From: Citrobacter sp. 18056
Lineage (GTDB): Bacteria > Pseudomonadota > Gammaproteobacteria > Enterobacterales > Enterobacteriaceae
Length of the DNA stretch: 32,511 nucleotides
NCBI GenBank assembly: GCA_902706235.1
Contig: CACSJR010000026.1
Coordinates: forward strand, 1 to 32,511
Direction of reading: 5' to 3'
This document shows, in pieces, positions 15,142 through 27,878 of the stretch (the first letter of the stretch is position 1; the number at the start of each line of letters is the position of its first letter). The position numbers and the translations under genes were made by a program. The notes beneath the pieces were generated by a model that did not search any database, had not been told where the DNA came from, and saw nothing but the letters and a program-made list of their open reading frames with translations.

Positions 15142-16803
15142 ATGAAGCCCTTGTACCCCCTGCTGCTGACGCTGGCTTTCAGTAATACAGCGTCAGCAGC
15201 CCTTTTGTCGCCTGCCGATCGCGACAGCATTGAACAACAGCAACAACAGTTATTACACCAGAATCAGCAGCAACGTGAATCACTGGAGCAGGCTATTCCC
15301 GTTCCGGCACCTTCAGAGCCGGCAACGCCAGCACCGGTAAAAGGCCCCTGCTTTACCATTACTCGTATCGTCCTTGACGGTGCAACGCTGATGAATGCAC
15401 GTCAGCAGCATAAACTGCTTGCTTCCTGGCAGGGCCAGTGCCTGGATATGGGCAGAATTAATCAGCTCACCGCGACCGTATCCGACTGGTATATCAGCCG
15501 GGGGTATATCACCAGCCGCGCTTTTCTGACGGAGCAGGATTTACGTTCAGGTGAATTACACCTTGCCGTGCTCGAGGGCAGGCTCGAAAAAATTAAGATG
15601 GATGATGCACCCGAGCGCGAACTGAAAATGACGTTTCCCGGTCTGGAAGGTCGCGTGCTTAACCTGCGTGATATCGAGCAGGGGATGGAGCAGATTAACC
15701 GTGCCCGCACCACGCCGGTACAGATTGAAATCCTGCCCGGGAATAAACAGGGCTGGTCGGTGGTGCATCTCACCGCCACGCCGGAGTTTCCCCTGTCAGG
15801 CTCAGTCAGCTTCGATAATAGTGGACAGAAAAGTACCGGTGTCGGACAGATTAATGCGGGCCTGACGGGAAATAACCTGCTGGGCCTGGCGGACAGCTGG
15901 TTTGTCAGCGGCGGGCGCAGCAGCGCTTTCTCAAACTCAAAAGATGCGCAGAATTTTGCCGCCGGGGTCAGCGTTCCTTACGGATACAGCCTGCTTGACT
16001 ACAGCTACAGCCGGAACAACTACCTCAGCACCATTGATAACAACGGCTATGACTGGCGCTCGAGCGGTGATACCGAAACCCACCGCGTTAACCTCTCCCA
16101 TGTGCTGTTCCGCAACGGCGACATTAAAACCGGTGTCTCTGTAGGCCTGAGCCACCGTATCAATCGTAATTACCTGGATGACGTGTTGCTGCGCAGCAGC
16201 AGCCGTAAGCTCACCAGCCTGCTGTTTGGCCTGAACCATACGCAAAAAATGTCTGGCGGGGTCGCCACGTTCAACCCGACCTTTAGTCGGGGCATGCCGT
16301 GGCTGGGGGCCGAGGAGGACGGCAACAAAAACGGCGACCTGCCAAAAGCGGAATTTCGCAAATGGAGCCTTAACGCCAGTTTTCAGCGCCCGGTGGCGGA
16401 GAACCTGTGGTGGCTGGCCAGCGCCTACGGGCAGTGGACCCCGGACCGCCTGTACGGCAGCGAGCGCATGACCATTGGCGGTGAAAGCTCGGTGCGGGGG
16501 TTTAAAGAACAAAGTATTTCCGGAGATAACGGCGCGTACTGGCGTAACGAGCTCAACTACACCCTGTTTACGCTGCCGGGTATCGGTCAGGTGAGCGCGC
16601 TGGCCGCACTCGACGGCGGCTGGCTGCACTCCGACCGGCTCGACCCGTATGCCGGGGGCACACTCTGGGGCACCGCTGCCGGACTGCGTACCGCTAACCG
16701 TTGGGTGACGACCTCCTTCACCGTCGGGCTTCCCCTTGTGTACCCGGACTGGCTTGGCCCGGACCACTTTAGCGTCTATTACCGCGCTGCCGTCGCATTT
16801 TAA
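15142..16803 (+). CDS. cdiB: CdiB, outer-membrane two-partner secretion transporter
   Basis: This 553-residue Omp85-superfamily (ShlB/FhaC/HecB type) protein exports CdiA across the outer membrane. A signal peptide (MKPLYPLLLTLAFSNTASA) is followed by a Gln-rich helix (QQQQQLLHQNQQQ, ~30-50) that probably plugs the barrel. Two POTRA domains come next (CFTITRIVLDGATL at ~70; GRVLNLRDIEQGMEQ at ~175), then a 16-strand beta-barrel of about 350 residues. The loop-6 motif VRGF is at residues 451-454, and the protein ends in an aromatic residue (YYRAAVAF), the barrel-assembly signal. Length is normal. It is followed 12 bases later by cdiA, with no separate promoter visible. The gene is complete with no odd features. 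Confidence 0.95.
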   Translation: MKPLYPLLLTLAFSNTASAALLSPADRDSIEQQQQQLLHQNQQQRESLEQAIPVPAPSEPATPAPVKGPCFTITRIVLDGATLMNARQQHKLLASWQGQCLDMGRINQLTATVSDWYISRGYITSRAFLTEQDLRSGELHLAVLEGRLEKIKMDDAPERELKMTFPGLEGRVLNLRDIEQGMEQINRARTTPVQIEILPGNKQGWSVVHLTATPEFPLSGSVSFDNSGQKSTGVGQINAGLTGNNLLGLADSWFVSGGRSSAFSNSKDAQNFAAGVSVPYGYSLLDYSYSRNNYLSTIDNNGYDWRSSGDTETHRVNLSHVLFRNGDIKTGVSVGLSHRINRNYLDDVLLRSSSRKLTSLLFGLNHTQKMSGGVATFNPTFSRGMPWLGAEEDGNKNGDLPKAEFRKWSLNASFQRPVAENLWWLASAYGQWTPDRLYGSERMTIGGESSVRGFKEQSISGDNGAYWRNELNYTLFTLPGIGQVSALAALDGGWLHSDRLDPYAGGTLWGTAAGLRTANRWVTTSFTVGLPLVYPDWLGPDHFSVYYRAAVAF

Positions 16804-16815
16804 GGATAAAAGAAG

Positions 16816-19800
16816 ATGAATCAGCCTCCCGTTCGCTTTTCGTACCGTCTGCTCAGCTGGCTGGTGAGCGCGCTGATTGCCGGGCAGCCCTTGCTGCCTG
16901 CGATTGGTGCAGTTATCACCCCGCAGGGCAACGCCAGAATGGACAAGGCGGCGAACGGTGTGCCGGTGGTCAATATCAATACGCCCAATGCGGCGGGAAT
17001 TTCGCATAACCAGTTTAAAGACTACAACGTGGGTAAAGAGGGGCTGATCCTCAATAACGCCACCGGCAAGCTGAACCAGACGCAGCTCGGCGGGCTGATT
17101 AACGGTAACGCGAATCTGAAGGCCGGGAAGGAAGCAAAGGGCATCATCAACGAAGTGACCGGCGGCAACCGCTCGCAACTGCAGGGCTACACCGAGGTGG
17201 CGGGGAAAGCGGCAAACGTGATGGTCGCCAACCCGTACGGCATTACCTGCAGCGGCTGTGGGTTTATCAATACGCCGAATGCGACGCTGACCACCGGGAA
17301 GCCGGTCTTTGATGCGAACGGCAATCTGCAGGCGCTGGATGTCAAAAAAGGCAGCATCACCATTGAAGGGCAGGGCATCGACGCCAGCAACAGCGATGCG
17401 CTCGCCATTATCTCCCGCGCCACGGAGGTGAATGCCGCCATTCATGCCAAAGACCTGAAGGTGATCGCCGGGGCCAACCGGGTGGATACCGGTGGCAAGG
17501 TCACGCCGATTGCCGGTGAGGGTAACGCTCCCGTTGTGGCGGTCGATACCGGGGCGCTGGGCGGCATGTACGCCAACCGTATTCATCTGGTTTCGACGGA
17601 AAAAGGCGTCGGCGTTAACCTGGGTGAGCTTAACGCCCGGCAGGGCGATATCACCCTGGACGCTGACGGGAAACTGACGGTCCATAACAGCCTTGCCAGC
17701 GGCGCGTTAACGGCGAAGGGCCAGAGCATTGCCCTGACGGGTGACCATAAAGCCAGCGGCAACATCACGCTGAACAGCCAGAGCGATATCGCGCTGAAAA
17801 ACGGTTCGCTGAACAGCGACGGCGACCTGGTCCTGACGGCCAGCGGGACACTGGCACACGATAATGAAAAACTGACCGCCGGGCGGGATGTCTCGCTCAC
17901 GGGCCAGAATATCAGTCAGGACGCAGCCAGCCAGATTAACGCCGCCCGCCATATCACCGCGAACGCCCGCGACACGCTCAGCAACCAGGGGCAGATAACC
18001 GCCGGACACAATCTGACGGTAAACAGTAATCGCCTGACTCAGCGCGGTACGCTGCTGGCTGGCGGTAGTGCTCAGCTGAACAGCGGAACCCTCAGCAACA
18101 GCGGTCTGGTGCAGGGCAACGCCCTGGCGGTGAACAGTACAACCCTCAATAACGGCGGCTCGCTGCTGAGCGGCACGATCCTGAACGTTCAGACGCAGGA
18201 TTTCACGCAGACGGGCAGCGCGGGCGCGAAGGGCAAAACCGACATTACCGCCAGCCGCAGCCTCACCAACAGCGGTTCGCTGGTGACGGATGAGGCGCTG
18301 ACGCTGAAGGCCGGAAACGTCACGCAGAACGGCACGCTCTCAGGCGGTAAAGGGCTGACGCTGACCGCCGGTACCCTGACCACCGGCAAATCCTCCCTGA
18401 CTCACAGCGGTGACGCCCTGTCCGTACAGGCCTCCACGGCAACGCTGGGTGGAGAATTCAGTGCGGGCGGGGATATGCAGCTGAATGCTGACCAGCTCAG
18501 CACCCTCGCCGGTAGCCAGGTACAGAGCGGCAATAACCTCAGCCTCACTGCCCGTGAGGCTTCGCTTGCCGGGACGCAGGCGGCCAGAAATGCCCTGGCC
18601 GTCAACGCCAGCGGGGCGCTGAGCCACAGCGGCAGCAGCAGCGCGGATGCCGTCACGCTGAGTGCCCCGTCGCTGAATAACAGCGGCACGGTGGTGGCAT
18701 CGACGCTGCGCACGCAGTCGCAGACGCTGACCAACAGCGGCATGCTGCAGGGCGACAGCCTGCTGGCACTCGACACGGATAGCCTGAACAACCTGCAGGA
18801 CGGTACCCTGTACAGCGCCTCCGCGCTGACGCTGGATATTCCGGATATCACCAGCCACGGCGTGATAGCCAGCGATGCTGCTGTCACCGTGCGCGGCCAC
18901 AACCTCATCAACAGCGGGCAGGTGCTGGGCAGCGCGCTCTCTTTTGAGCTCGGTTCACTCAGCAACAGCGGCGCGCTGCAAAGTGATTCTCTGCTTACCC
19001 TGAACGGCGGCACCCTCAGCAACGGCCAGAGCGGTACGCTGTACAGCGCCGGCGCGATGGCGCTCAACGGGACAGACATCAGCAACGACGGTCTTATCAC
19101 CAGTGACAGCGGGCTGTCGCTGAATGCCACAGCGCTGACTAACCCGGGCAAAATCATCGGCAGCACGCTGAACGTTAACGCGGGAACGCTGACGGGTGAA
19201 GGCTTACTGCAGGGTGCTAACGCCCTGACGCTTGCCGGGGGAAGCCTTTCACAGGGGGCTGCCGGGCGCTGGCTGACGGCAGGCGATTTGTCCGTTGACG
19301 GTACGACACTGACCACCGCCGGCACCACGCAGGGACAGCAGATCAACATCGATGCGCAGAGCTGGAACAATGCGGGTTCAGTACTCGCCACGGGCGGCCT
19401 GAACAGCACGCTGGCCGGCTCACTACTCAATAGCGGTGAGGTGATGAGTCAGGGCAATCTGACGTTGACAGCCCCGACGCTAACCAACCACGGCAATTTG
19501 CTTGCCGCCGGAGATGTGTCCCTGAGCGGGCAGCAGTTTACCAGCGACGGCACCCTGCAGGGCGGCACGCTGTGGCTGACGTATAACGGGGTGAATAATC
19601 AGGGGACGGTCATTGGTCTGAACGGCCTGACGCTGAACAGTGCCGGAACGCTGACCAACAGCGGCGACCTGCTGAGCCAGCGCGACCTCTCCGTAAAAGC
19701 CACCGAGGTGACCAACAGCGGCCGCCTTCAGGGAGAAAACATTACGCTCGACGGCAGCAGCCTGACCAACAGCGGTGCGATCCAAAGCGCGCTGGGACTG

Positions 19801-22800
19801 GCCCTGACGCTGAGTGGCGATATGCAGGCCATCACCGGCAGCAACATTACCGCGCTGGGCGACGCCCGCATTGCCGGTAAAGCGCTCAGTAACCAGGGGC
19901 TGGTGAGCGCAAAAACGCTGGCTATTCAGGGCGATTCCCTCGACAACAGCGGTGAAATCAGCGGCGTGAACGGCCTCGGCGTCACGCTCAGCGGCAACCT
20001 GCAACAGCAGGGGGAACTGCTGACCGGCGGTAAGCTCGCGGTGAAAGCCCGGGACATCAGTAACGGCGGTCAGCTTCAGGGCGGCGACACACAGATTAAC
20101 GCCGACTCACTGACCAACAGCGGACGTATTCAGGGTGACAGCGGCCTGACGCTCACCTTGCTGAATGCGCTGAGCAATCAGGCTGGCGGCGTTATCCTCA
20201 GCCAGAACGCGCTCACTATCACCGCGCCGGTACTGACCAGTGACGGCACGATTCAGGGCAACGGTAAAACCACCCTCAGCGCAACCACGCAAACCCGCAA
20301 CGGCGGCAAAATTCTCTCCGGCGGCGACCTGACGTTATCCACGCCGGACTACAGCGGCGCAGGCTGGCTGCAGGCCACAAACCTGGTGCTGGACGTGGCG
20401 ACACTCGAAAGCCACGGTACGGTGATTGCGGCGAACCAGGCCCGGCTGACCGGCAGCACTCTGACCAACGGCGGCACCTTCCAGGCGGCGATGCTGGATG
20501 TTAATTATCAGGCGATGAGCAACAGCGGCACCCTGCTCGGCAATCAGAGCCTGACGCTGAAAGGCTCTACCCTGAATAATGCCAGCGGTCAGATTTTCAG
20601 CGGTGGCGACATGCTCGCCGATGTGAACTCGTTAAGTGGCGTGGGTCAACTGGTGGCCCTGGGCAACCTGACGCTGAAGCTTATCCAAAGTTTCACCGCG
20701 CAGGGAGTCATTGCCTCGAACAAGCAGCTCTCTGTTTCCAGTCAGGGCGATATTACCAACGCAGGGACCTTGCAGGGTAACGGCATTTCCCTCGCTGCCA
20801 CAGGCAAACTCAGTAATAACGGCCAGATTACGGCTGGCGGCGGCACCACCTCCCTCTCCGGTAGCCAGATTGCGATGAACGCCAGCGGCTCACTTCAGGC
20901 GGGCGGCGATGTCAGCCTGACAAGCCTGGGCAATATCACACTGGATGGCTTTACCGGTACGGCAGGCAGTCTGGTGCTGACAGCGGCAGATTCTCTCGTC
21001 AACACCGCATTGCTCTACGCCGGGAATAACCTGTCGCTGTTTGCCAACAGCATTCAGAATCTGCACGGCGATATCCTGGCGGGTAATAACCTGGTGATGC
21101 AAAAGGATGCGTCAGGCACGGCGAACACGCAAATCATCAATACCTCCGGGAATATCGAAACCACGAACGGTGATATCACCATTAACACCGGGCATTTGCT
21201 CAATCAGCGGGACGGGCTGGAGACAAAAACCACGCAGGTTGATGGTAGTCAGACCATTCCCGGCATGGGCGATGCAACCATCAGTGTTGATATCAGTCAG
21301 CTGGCTGACGGTACCTACGGCATGAACAGCCAGGTGGAGGAGCGACAGGTCGGTCCCTGTAATGGACACGGTGCCTGTAACTATGTCCACTGGAATCAGT
21401 TCTATTATGCGATGTATGCGGACTCGGCAGAGCAACGATTCATCAACAGCCAGACGCGTACCGATATCAGCAGCACGGGCGGTGCGGCACGCATTGCTTC
21501 CGGTAACAATCTGACCATCAGTGCCGGTACGCTGGATAATCAGGCCAGCAATATTCTGGCAAACGGTAATGTCGCCCTGACGGGGAATGTCCTCAACAAC
21601 CAGAGCTGGCAGTCAGGGACGGTCACCGACTGGTATGTGTATCAGTACGACCCGAAACGCCTGGGCTACGCGGTTGAACCGGGTAACCCGTATCCGACCG
21701 ATGACAATAATTATAGTAATGTCATGCCGGAAGGTTCATCCATTGCCTTTACGCTCTCCGGGCACGACAGCAGCACCGAACTGGGCGACATCTTCCGTTC
21801 CGTTATCCAGGCGGGCGGCGACGTCATCGCCAATTTTGCCAGTGATATCAGCAACACCAGTACCACTGTCCATGGTGATAAAATCATCAACACCATTGTG
21901 GCACCGGACCTGAACACCCCGTCGGCACAAACCATCAGCGAGGGAGCCAGTCAGCAGGCACTGGACGATGCCGGAACCCTGGCTATCACGACGCCAGACT
22001 GGAAAGACACCTCCGGCGATGCCAGCCAGACCATCAGCGGTGGCGGCAGCCTGGCCCCGGACGGTATCGACGGCAACTACCCGCTGCCATCCGGTAATAA
22101 CGGCTACTTTGTGCCGTCCACCGACCCGGACAGCCCGTATCTCATCACCGTTAACCCAAAACTGGACGGCCTGGGTCAGCTTGATCCGTCGCTGTTTGGT
22201 GACCTGTATAAGCTGCTGGGTATGAACCCGGGGGCCGCGCCGAAAGAAACTAACGGCCAGTACACCGATATTAATCAGTTCCTGGGCTCGTCGTACATGC
22301 TCGACAGGCTGCACCTCAACCCGGATAACGACTACCGTTTCCTGGGCGATGCGGCGTTTGATACCCGGTACGTGTCGAACTACGTGCTGAACCAGACCGG
22401 AACCCGGTATATCAACGGCCTCGGCTCTGACCTGGACCAGATGCGCTACCTGATGGACAGCGCCGCCGATGCGCAGACCTCGCTCGGCCTGAAGTTCGGA
22501 GTGGCGCTCACCGCCGACCAGGTGGCAGCCCTCGACCACAGTATTCTCTGGTGGGAAACCTCCACCATCAACGGCCAGACGGTGATGGTGCCGAAAGTGT
22601 ACCTGTCGCCGAAAGACGTGTCGGTTCAGAACGGCAGCGTGATTAGCGGCAACAATGTGCAGCTGGCGGGTGGCAACATCACCAGTGATGGCAGTTCGCT
22701 ACTGGCGCAAAACGGGCTGACCATCGACAGCAGCAACAGCATCAGCAACCTTAACGCCGGGCTTATCAGCGCGGGTGGTGGGCTCAACCTGAGTGCGCTC

Positions 22801-25800
22801 GGTGACATCAACAATATTGGCTCGGCCATCAGCGGCAAAACCGTCCAGCTTGAAAGCACCGATGGCAGCATCAACAACATCACCCGCACGGCGCAGTGGA
22901 ATGCCGGAAGCGAGAGCCGCAGGGGCAGCGTGCAACTCAGCGGTACGGATGTGGGTCAGACCGCCTCGATTACTGCCACTGACGGCCTGTCCATGGGCGC
23001 CGCAAACGATATCAACATCACGGGGGCGAAGGTGGCCGCAGGCGGCGACCTGGCAATCGGCGCGGGTAACAATATCAATATCGCGGCGAACCAGATTAAC
23101 GACAGCAGCAGCCAGTCCGGATTCCGGGGGAAAAAAGATACCCGTTCGTCTTCCACGTCGAACCAGGGCAGCAGTATCTCTGCTGGCGGTAACGCCATCA
23201 TGCAGGCCGGCAATGACCTGACCGTCACGGCCAGCGCCATTGATGCCGGTAACACAGCACAACTGGTGGCGGGCAACGACCTGAGCCTTAACGCGGCGGA
23301 TAACCACGAAAACCAGCGCAAGGGCAGCACTGAGAATCATCACAGCAGCGCAGACGGCACCACCGTCACCGCAGGGGATAATGTGACCCTGGTGGCCGGG
23401 CGCGATATCACCAGCCAGGCGGCAGGCATTGCGGCCGAGGGCAATGTCGGTATTCAGGCCGGGCGCGATGTGAAGCTGCAGGCTGAGGCGACCACTGACG
23501 GCAGCAGCACGCACGAGAAAAAGAAAACCGTCATTGACGAATCCGTGCGCCAGCAGGGAACCGAAATCAGCAGCGGCGGGAATACGGTTATCATTGCCGG
23601 ACGTGATGTAAACAGCGAGGCCGCACGGGTTACGGCGAGCGGCGATATCGGCGTGGCTGCGGGGCGGGATGTGAATCTCACCACCGCCACCGAAAGCGAT
23701 TATCACTACAAAGAGCAAACCAAAACCAAAAAAGGGTTCCTCAGCAAGAAGACAACCCATACCATCGAAGAGGACAGCGCCACCCGTGAAGCAGGGAGCC
23801 TGCTGAGCGGAGACAACGTGCAGGTCAGCGCCGGTAATAACCTGCTGGTGAAAGGTTCGTCCGTGGTCGCGGATGATGCGGTGAACCTGAGCGCGGGTAA
23901 TAATGTGGATATTGTCGCTGCCACCAACACAGACTCCAGCTGGCGCTTTAAGGAAGTGAAGAAGAGCGGCCTGATGGGCACCGGCGGGATAGGTATCACC
24001 GTCGGCAGCAGTAAAACCACACACGACCTGCGCGAGGCGGGCACCACCCAGAGTCAGAGCTTCAGTACCGTGGGCTCGACGGGCGGTAGCGTGGTGATTT
24101 CAGCCGGCAATCAGGCACACATTGGCGGTGCCGACCTGATTGCGGGCAAGGACCTGGCGGTTATCGGCGACAGCGTCCTCATCGACCCGGGCCACGACAA
24201 GCGGACCCGAGACGAAACGTTTGAGCAGAAGAAAAGTGGCCTGACGCTGGCGCTCTCCGGCACGGTGGGCAGCGCCATCAACAACGCCGTCACCAGTGCT
24301 CAGGACACGAACGAAGAAAGCGACGGCCGCCTGAAAGCGCTGCAGGCCACCAAAACCGCCCTCTCGGGCGTGCAGGCCGGGCAGGCTGCCGCAGTGGCTT
24401 CCGCGACCGGAGACCCGAATGCGATGGGCGTCAGCCTCTCGCTGACCACGCAGAAGTCAAAATCACAGCAGCACGCACAGAGCGATGTGGTATCAGGCAG
24501 CACGCTGAACGCCGGTAACAACCTCTCTGTTATCGCGACGGGCAAAAATAAAGGCGAGCACAGCGGCGATATCGTTATCGCCGGAAGCCAGCTGAAAGCC
24601 GGGGGCGATACGCTGCTGAGCGCGGATAAAGACGTCATTCTCAGCGGGGCGGCGAATACGCAGCAAACCAGCGGGAAGAACAGCAGCAGCGGCGGCGGTA
24701 TCGGGGTAAGCATCGGTGCGGGTGGCGGCAGTGCCGGTATCAGTATCTTTGCCAACGTCAATGCCGCGAAGGGCAAGGACAAAGGTAACGGCACCGACTG
24801 GACCGAGACCACTATCGACAGCGGCAACACCGTCACCATCAACAGCGGGCGCGACACGGTGCTTGATGGTGCTCTGGTCAACGGCAATAAAATCATCGCA
24901 GACGTGGGCCGCGACCTGCTGATGAGCAGCCAGCAGGACAACAACGACTACGACAGCAAACAGACCAGCGTGGCGGCGGGCGGCAGCTTCACCTTCGGCT
25001 CCATGACCGGTTCGGGCTACATCAGCGCGAACCAGGACAAGATGAAGAGCCGCTTCGACTCGGTGGCTGAGCAGACCGGGCTGTACGCCGGTAACGGCGG
25101 CTTCGACATCACGGTGGGTAACCACACCCAGCTGGACGGGGCGGTGATTACCTCAACGGCAACAGCGGACAAAAACAGCCTCGATACCGGAACGCTGGGC
25201 TTCAGCGACCTGCACAACGAAGCGGACTTTAAGACCGAACATTCGGGCATCAGCCTGAGCGGGGGCGGCAGCTTCGGAGATAATTTCCAGGGCAACATGC
25301 CGGGGGGCATCATTGCCGTGGCAGGTAACAACGGCCATGCGGAAGGCACCACGCAGGCAGCAGTGGCTGATGGCACCATCACCGTTCGTGATAAAGACGG
25401 TCAGCAGCAGGATATCGCTAATCTCAGCCGCGATACGGAGCACGCCAACGACAGTATCAGCCCCATCTTCGACAAGGAGAAAGAGCAGAACCGGCTGAAG
25501 GAAATCGGGCTCATCAGCGACATCGGCGGCCAGGCGGCAGATATTGCCCGGACGCAGGGTGAGCTGAGTGCCATCAAAGATGCTCAGGAAAAAATGAAGT
25601 CGGCTTCTCCGGAAGACCGTGCAAATGCAAAAGCGCAATGGGAGAAAGCCAACCCAGGTAAGACACCGACATCTGATGATATCAACGGACAGGTTTATCA
25701 GAACTATTACGACAAGGCATTTGCAGACTCGGGGATGGGAACCGGTGGTGCGGTTCAACGCGGTATTCAGGCGGCGACCGCAGCCCTTCAGGGCCTGGCG

Positions 25801-26898
25801 GGTGGAAATATCGGCGGTGCGCTGGCCGGGGCATCGGCACCGGAGCTGGCGAACATCATCGGCCATCATGCGGGCATTGATGACAATGACGAAGCGAAAG
25901 CTGTTGCTCATGCGATTTTGGGCGGCGTGACGGCTGCGCTTCAGGGCAACAGCGCAGCAGCGGGTGCCGCAGGTGGCGCGACGGGAGAGCTTATCGCCGG
26001 AGCCATTGCGAAGGTGCTTTACCCGGATGTTAAAGACCTGTCTACGCTGAGCGAAGATCAGAAACAGACGCTGAGTACGTTGGCGAGTATTTCGTCGGGT
26101 ATGGCCGGCGGGATTGCTGCCGGGGATATATCCGGTGCAGCTGCTGGAGCAAGTGCCGGGAAGAATGCAGTTGAGAATAACCTGTTGGGTGGCGGTACCG
26201 AGGATGGTATGGCCGAGGAGGTGCGTAAACACAGCAAAAACATCGCTTCCTGTTCCACTGATCCAGGTTCAGCATCTTGCCAGAAAGGTCTGGCGATGCA
26301 GAATGCGCTGATGGTTGCGCTACCTGCGGGCCTTGGTGGTGGTGTACTGGCAGCGGCAACACCGGAATTAGCGGCGGCAGCGAAAGTGGCTATTGAAGGG
26401 TGTGCTGGTAATGTTGTTCTGTGTCTGAATAGTGCGGGGATACAGGTCTCTGAAGCAGTGGTTCCTGGTGGTGTAGGTGCTGCTGGCGCAATAGGTATCG
26501 GAAAGACCACGGCAGAAGCTATGGGAGCAAAGGCTGAATCTTTAGCAGCTAATGCGGCTAAAAATAGTCAAGTTATAAATAACTCTAAGCCTTTGAATGT
26601 CGCAGAACAAATAGGGATACTACGTGATGCGGCTAAAGGTAATAAAGGCAACTTTGGGTTAGGAAATGCAACGGCAAATGAGGCAAATACTCTTGGTGAA
26701 GCGTGGGTTGGACCTGGATATAGAGTATCGAAAGATGGATCATCTTGGGTTAGTGCTGATGGATTAAGGATTTATCGCCCACCTTCAGCTAAACCAAATA
26801 GCACACAGGCCACCACTGGGGTTCAGGCTAACTTTGAGCAAAAACTAATCCCTGGTGGACGCCCGATTAGCAATGGACATTTGGATATTAATAAATGA
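16816..26898 (+). CDS. cdiA: CdiA, contact-dependent growth inhibition toxin protein
   Basis: This 3360-residue stick-like exoprotein delivers its C-terminal toxin into neighbouring bacteria. Residues 1-32 are a signal region, followed by the TPS domain recognised by CdiB (~33-250, with [12 protein letters not shown] at 139-150). The FHA-1 beta-helix repeats (LTNSG, GTLSNSG, TLQGD units) run from ~230 to ~1420. A non-repetitive central region (~1460-1935) is rich in Tyr and Pro and may contain the receptor-binding part. Haemagglutinin repeats (AGRDV, AGNNL units) lie at ~2070-2490, then FHA-2 and a Gly/Ala-rich pretoxin region. VENN is at 3119-3122. The last ~100 residues (from 3261) hold the toxin, with [32 protein letters not shown] and NGHLDI, a common polymorphic-toxin tail, probably a nuclease though this is inferred. 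GC falls sharply after ~26560. The stop overlaps cdiI. Confidence 0.95.
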   Translation: MNQPPVRFSYRLLSWLVSALIAGQPLLPAIGAVITPQGNARMDKAANGVPVVNINTPNAAGISHNQFKDYNVGKEGLILNNATGKLNQTQLGGLINGNANLKAGKEAKGIINEVTGGNRSQLQGYTEVAGKAANVMVANPYGITCSGCGFINTPNATLTTGKPVFDANGNLQALDVKKGSITIEGQGIDASNSDALAIISRATEVNAAIHAKDLKVIAGANRVDTGGKVTPIAGEGNAPVVAVDTGALGGMYANRIHLVSTEKGVGVNLGELNARQGDITLDADGKLTVHNSLASGALTAKGQSIALTGDHKASGNITLNSQSDIALKNGSLNSDGDLVLTASGTLAHDNEKLTAGRDVSLTGQNISQDAASQINAARHITANARDTLSNQGQITAGHNLTVNSNRLTQRGTLLAGGSAQLNSGTLSNSGLVQGNALAVNSTTLNNGGSLLSGTILNVQTQDFTQTGSAGAKGKTDITASRSLTNSGSLVTDEALTLKAGNVTQNGTLSGGKGLTLTAGTLTTGKSSLTHSGDALSVQASTATLGGEFSAGGDMQLNADQLSTLAGSQVQSGNNLSLTAREASLAGTQAARNALAVNASGALSHSGSSSADAVTLSAPSLNNSGTVVASTLRTQSQTLTNSGMLQGDSLLALDTDSLNNLQDGTLYSASALTLDIPDITSHGVIASDAAVTVRGHNLINSGQVLGSALSFELGSLSNSGALQSDSLLTLNGGTLSNGQSGTLYSAGAMALNGTDISNDGLITSDSGLSLNATALTNPGKIIGSTLNVNAGTLTGEGLLQGANALTLAGGSLSQGAAGRWLTAGDLSVDGTTLTTAGTTQGQQINIDAQSWNNAGSVLATGGLNSTLAGSLLNSGEVMSQGNLTLTAPTLTNHGNLLAAGDVSLSGQQFTSDGTLQGGTLWLTYNGVNNQGTVIGLNGLTLNSAGTLTNSGDLLSQRDLSVKATEVTNSGRLQGENITLDGSSLTNSGAIQSALGLALTLSGDMQAITGSNITALGDARIAGKALSNQGLVSAKTLAIQGDSLDNSGEISGVNGLGVTLSGNLQQQGELLTGGKLAVKARDISNGGQLQGGDTQINADSLTNSGRIQGDSGLTLTLLNALSNQAGGVILSQNALTITAPVLTSDGTIQGNGKTTLSATTQTRNGGKILSGGDLTLSTPDYSGAGWLQATNLVLDVATLESHGTVIAANQARLTGSTLTNGGTFQAAMLDVNYQAMSNSGTLLGNQSLTLKGSTLNNASGQIFSGGDMLADVNSLSGVGQLVALGNLTLKLIQSFTAQGVIASNKQLSVSSQGDITNAGTLQGNGISLAATGKLSNNGQITAGGGTTSLSGSQIAMNASGSLQAGGDVSLTSLGNITLDGFTGTAGSLVLTAADSLVNTALLYAGNNLSLFANSIQNLHGDILAGNNLVMQKDASGTANTQIINTSGNIETTNGDITINTGHLLNQRDGLETKTTQVDGSQTIPGMGDATISVDISQLADGTYGMNSQVEERQVGPCNGHGACNYVHWNQFYYAMYADSAEQRFINSQTRTDISSTGGAARIASGNNLTISAGTLDNQASNILANGNVALTGNVLNNQSWQSGTVTDWYVYQYDPKRLGYAVEPGNPYPTDDNNYSNVMPEGSSIAFTLSGHDSSTELGDIFRSVIQAGGDVIANFASDISNTSTTVHGDKIINTIVAPDLNTPSAQTISEGASQQALDDAGTLAITTPDWKDTSGDASQTISGGGSLAPDGIDGNYPLPSGNNGYFVPSTDPDSPYLITVNPKLDGLGQLDPSLFGDLYKLLGMNPGAAPKETNGQYTDINQFLGSSYMLDRLHLNPDNDYRFLGDAAFDTRYVSNYVLNQTGTRYINGLGSDLDQMRYLMDSAADAQTSLGLKFGVALTADQVAALDHSILWWETSTINGQTVMVPKVYLSPKDVSVQNGSVISGNNVQLAGGNITSDGSSLLAQNGLTIDSSNSISNLNAGLISAGGGLNLSALGDINNIGSAISGKTVQLESTDGSINNITRTAQWNAGSESRRGSVQLSGTDVGQTASITATDGLSMGAANDINITGAKVAAGGDLAIGAGNNINIAANQINDSSSQSGFRGKKDTRSSSTSNQGSSISAGGNAIMQAGNDLTVTASAIDAGNTAQLVAGNDLSLNAADNHENQRKGSTENHHSSADGTTVTAGDNVTLVAGRDITSQAAGIAAEGNVGIQAGRDVKLQAEATTDGSSTHEKKKTVIDESVRQQGTEISSGGNTVIIAGRDVNSEAARVTASGDIGVAAGRDVNLTTATESDYHYKEQTKTKKGFLSKKTTHTIEEDSATREAGSLLSGDNVQVSAGNNLLVKGSSVVADDAVNLSAGNNVDIVAATNTDSSWRFKEVKKSGLMGTGGIGITVGSSKTTHDLREAGTTQSQSFSTVGSTGGSVVISAGNQAHIGGADLIAGKDLAVIGDSVLIDPGHDKRTRDETFEQKKSGLTLALSGTVGSAINNAVTSAQDTNEESDGRLKALQATKTALSGVQAGQAAAVASATGDPNAMGVSLSLTTQKSKSQQHAQSDVVSGSTLNAGNNLSVIATGKNKGEHSGDIVIAGSQLKAGGDTLLSADKDVILSGAANTQQTSGKNSSSGGGIGVSIGAGGGSAGISIFANVNAAKGKDKGNGTDWTETTIDSGNTVTINSGRDTVLDGALVNGNKIIADVGRDLLMSSQQDNNDYDSKQTSVAAGGSFTFGSMTGSGYISANQDKMKSRFDSVAEQTGLYAGNGGFDITVGNHTQLDGAVITSTATADKNSLDTGTLGFSDLHNEADFKTEHSGISLSGGGSFGDNFQGNMPGGIIAVAGNNGHAEGTTQAAVADGTITVRDKDGQQQDIANLSRDTEHANDSISPIFDKEKEQNRLKEIGLISDIGGQAADIARTQGELSAIKDAQEKMKSASPEDRANAKAQWEKANPGKTPTSDDINGQVYQNYYDKAFADSGMGTGGAVQRGIQAATAALQGLAGGNIGGALAGASAPELANIIGHHAGIDDNDEAKAVAHAILGGVTAALQGNSAAAGAAGGATGELIAGAIAKVLYPDVKDLSTLSEDQKQTLSTLASISSGMAGGIAAGDISGAAAGASAGKNAVENNLLGGGTEDGMAEEVRKHSKNIASCSTDPGSASCQKGLAMQNALMVALPAGLGGGVLAAATPELAAAAKVAIEGCAGNVVLCLNSAGIQVSEAVVPGGVGAAGAIGIGKTTAEAMGAKAESLAANAAKNSQVINNSKPLNVAEQIGILRDAAKGNKGNFGLGNATANEANTLGEAWVGPGYRVSKDGSSWVSADGLRIYRPPSAKPNSTQATTGVQANFEQKLIPGGRPISNGHLDINK

Positions 26899-27263
26899 AG
26901 CCTTTATTGAAAAAACTCCGTTCATTAGAAATTGAAGATAGTTTAATTAACTATTGGCCCGGGATCCCTGATGATTTTGGTAGTTGGATTAGAGTTTCAG
27001 TTGGGCCAGATGATCAAGAAGGGGCTGAGTACTTTGACATGTTGATTTGTACGCCAAAGTGGTTGCAAAAAGAGCTTCTGAAAAATAGTGTCATTCTGGG
27101 AAGAGGGACAATAATTGTTGATGAATATGATTACGATAAAATTGTTGGTTTTATAGAAAAAGAAGTGGCGCAATGTGCTGCAGACGACTGGCCTGGCATT
27201 GCGCAAAAATTAAGTCGCATTGGTTTTTGGGAGTATGAAGATTATCAACCTTTATTGTCATAA
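26895..27263 (+). CDS. cdiI: CdiI immunity protein, Imm8 type
   Basis: This 122-residue protein starts by overlapping the cdiA stop by four bases (ATGA), the usual cdiA-cdiI junction. [41 protein letters not shown] and the C-terminal [10 protein letters not shown] match the pattern of immunity family Imm8 (IGP..G...F...VCTP.WL). It is soluble and acidic, as expected for a cytoplasmic inhibitor that binds and neutralises the toxin domain of the adjacent CdiA (residues ~3261-3360), protecting the producer from its siblings. Low GC matches the toxin end of cdiA, so the pair moved as one unit. Immunity by position is near certain; the Imm8 label is from motif memory. Confidence 0.85.
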   Translation: MKPLLKKLRSLEIEDSLINYWPGIPDDFGSWIRVSVGPDDQEGAEYFDMLICTPKWLQKELLKNSVILGRGTIIVDEYDYDKIVGFIEKEVAQCAADDWPGIAQKLSRIGFWEYEDYQPLLS

Positions 27264-27296
27264 ATTACTTTATCGTTAAAGCGATATGTATTTGTA

Positions 27297-27878
27297 GTTG
27301 AGAATAACTCGCTGAGTCCGAATGACTTCGGTAAGGGCATGGCGGATTATGGTCAATCGGTACAGTCATACGCTCAATATGCTCAGGACAAGAACCTACC
27401 GCCAGAGCAGGTGCAGGCCGATCTGGCCCGGATGGTGAAAGGTGACTTGCCGGAAGGTGCAGACATCGTTAAAGCCATCCTGAGTAATAACCCTGGCTCT
27501 GATACCGTGATGGCCCTGTTGACGGCTGAAGAAGCGAAGGATTACGCGCTGGCGCTGCTAACGTCGATCCCAGCAGAAAAAGCGCTGTCACTGGTTGGTA
27601 AAGCCGCTAAGGTTATTGATAACAAAATCCTGATCAGTGCGGCAGAGAAAATCTCGACGGCCAAGCCGGGTAAGCAATCAGCAATACCACGGGACCTAAA
27701 TGAACAAATAGTGTGGAAGCAGGTGCAGGAAAACCCTGCAAAAGGGGAATCAATTACTATCCATTATCAGTACAACTCTACTACGGGTAAAGCCTATGAT
27801 ATTAAAATTGATACTCCTCAAAGGATTAATTCTAACCCGGCAGATGTGATCGAGAATATTAAAGAGCTAGTTAAATGA
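27297..27878 (+). CDS. Orphan CdiA C-terminal module 1
   Basis: The frame begins with VENN at 27297, with no full-length cdiA in front; its only ATG is 14 codons in (27339). After VENNSLSPNDFGKG come a helical pretoxin/entry domain (SYAQYAQDKNLPPEQ, MVKGDLPEGADIVK, LLTAEEAKDYALALLTS) and a short toxin segment (PRDLNEQIVWKQVQ, IHYQYNSTTGKAYDIK, TPQR). I recall related toxins as longer between KQVQENP and IHYQYN, so an internal deletion is possible. Such orphan cdiA-CT modules are silent until recombination at VENN places them behind cdiA. The GTTGAGAATAAC encoding VENN is identical in cdiA (26170). The immunity gene overlaps it by four bases. Confidence 0.78.
   Translation, partial: VENNSLSPNDFGKGMADYGQSVQSYAQYAQDKNLPPEQVQADLARMVKGDLPEGADIVKAILSNNPGSDTVMALLTAEEAKDYALALLTSIPAEKALSLVGKAAKVIDNKILISAAEKISTAKPGKQSAIPRDLNEQIVWKQVQENPAKGESITIHYQYNSTTGKAYDIKIDTPQRINSNPADVIENIKELVK

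Noticed and set aside
15937..17685. Long minus-strand frame of 582 codons across cdiB and cdiA
   Set aside because: It is the mirror of two certain genes, spans their junction, has no recognised domain and no ribosome site. Long antisense frames are common in GC-rich repetitive genes.
22699..24024. Minus-strand frame of 441 codons inside cdiA, and others at 18402-19430 and 25153-26232
   Set aside because: They are shadows of the cdiA repeats; composition is imposed by the sense strand.
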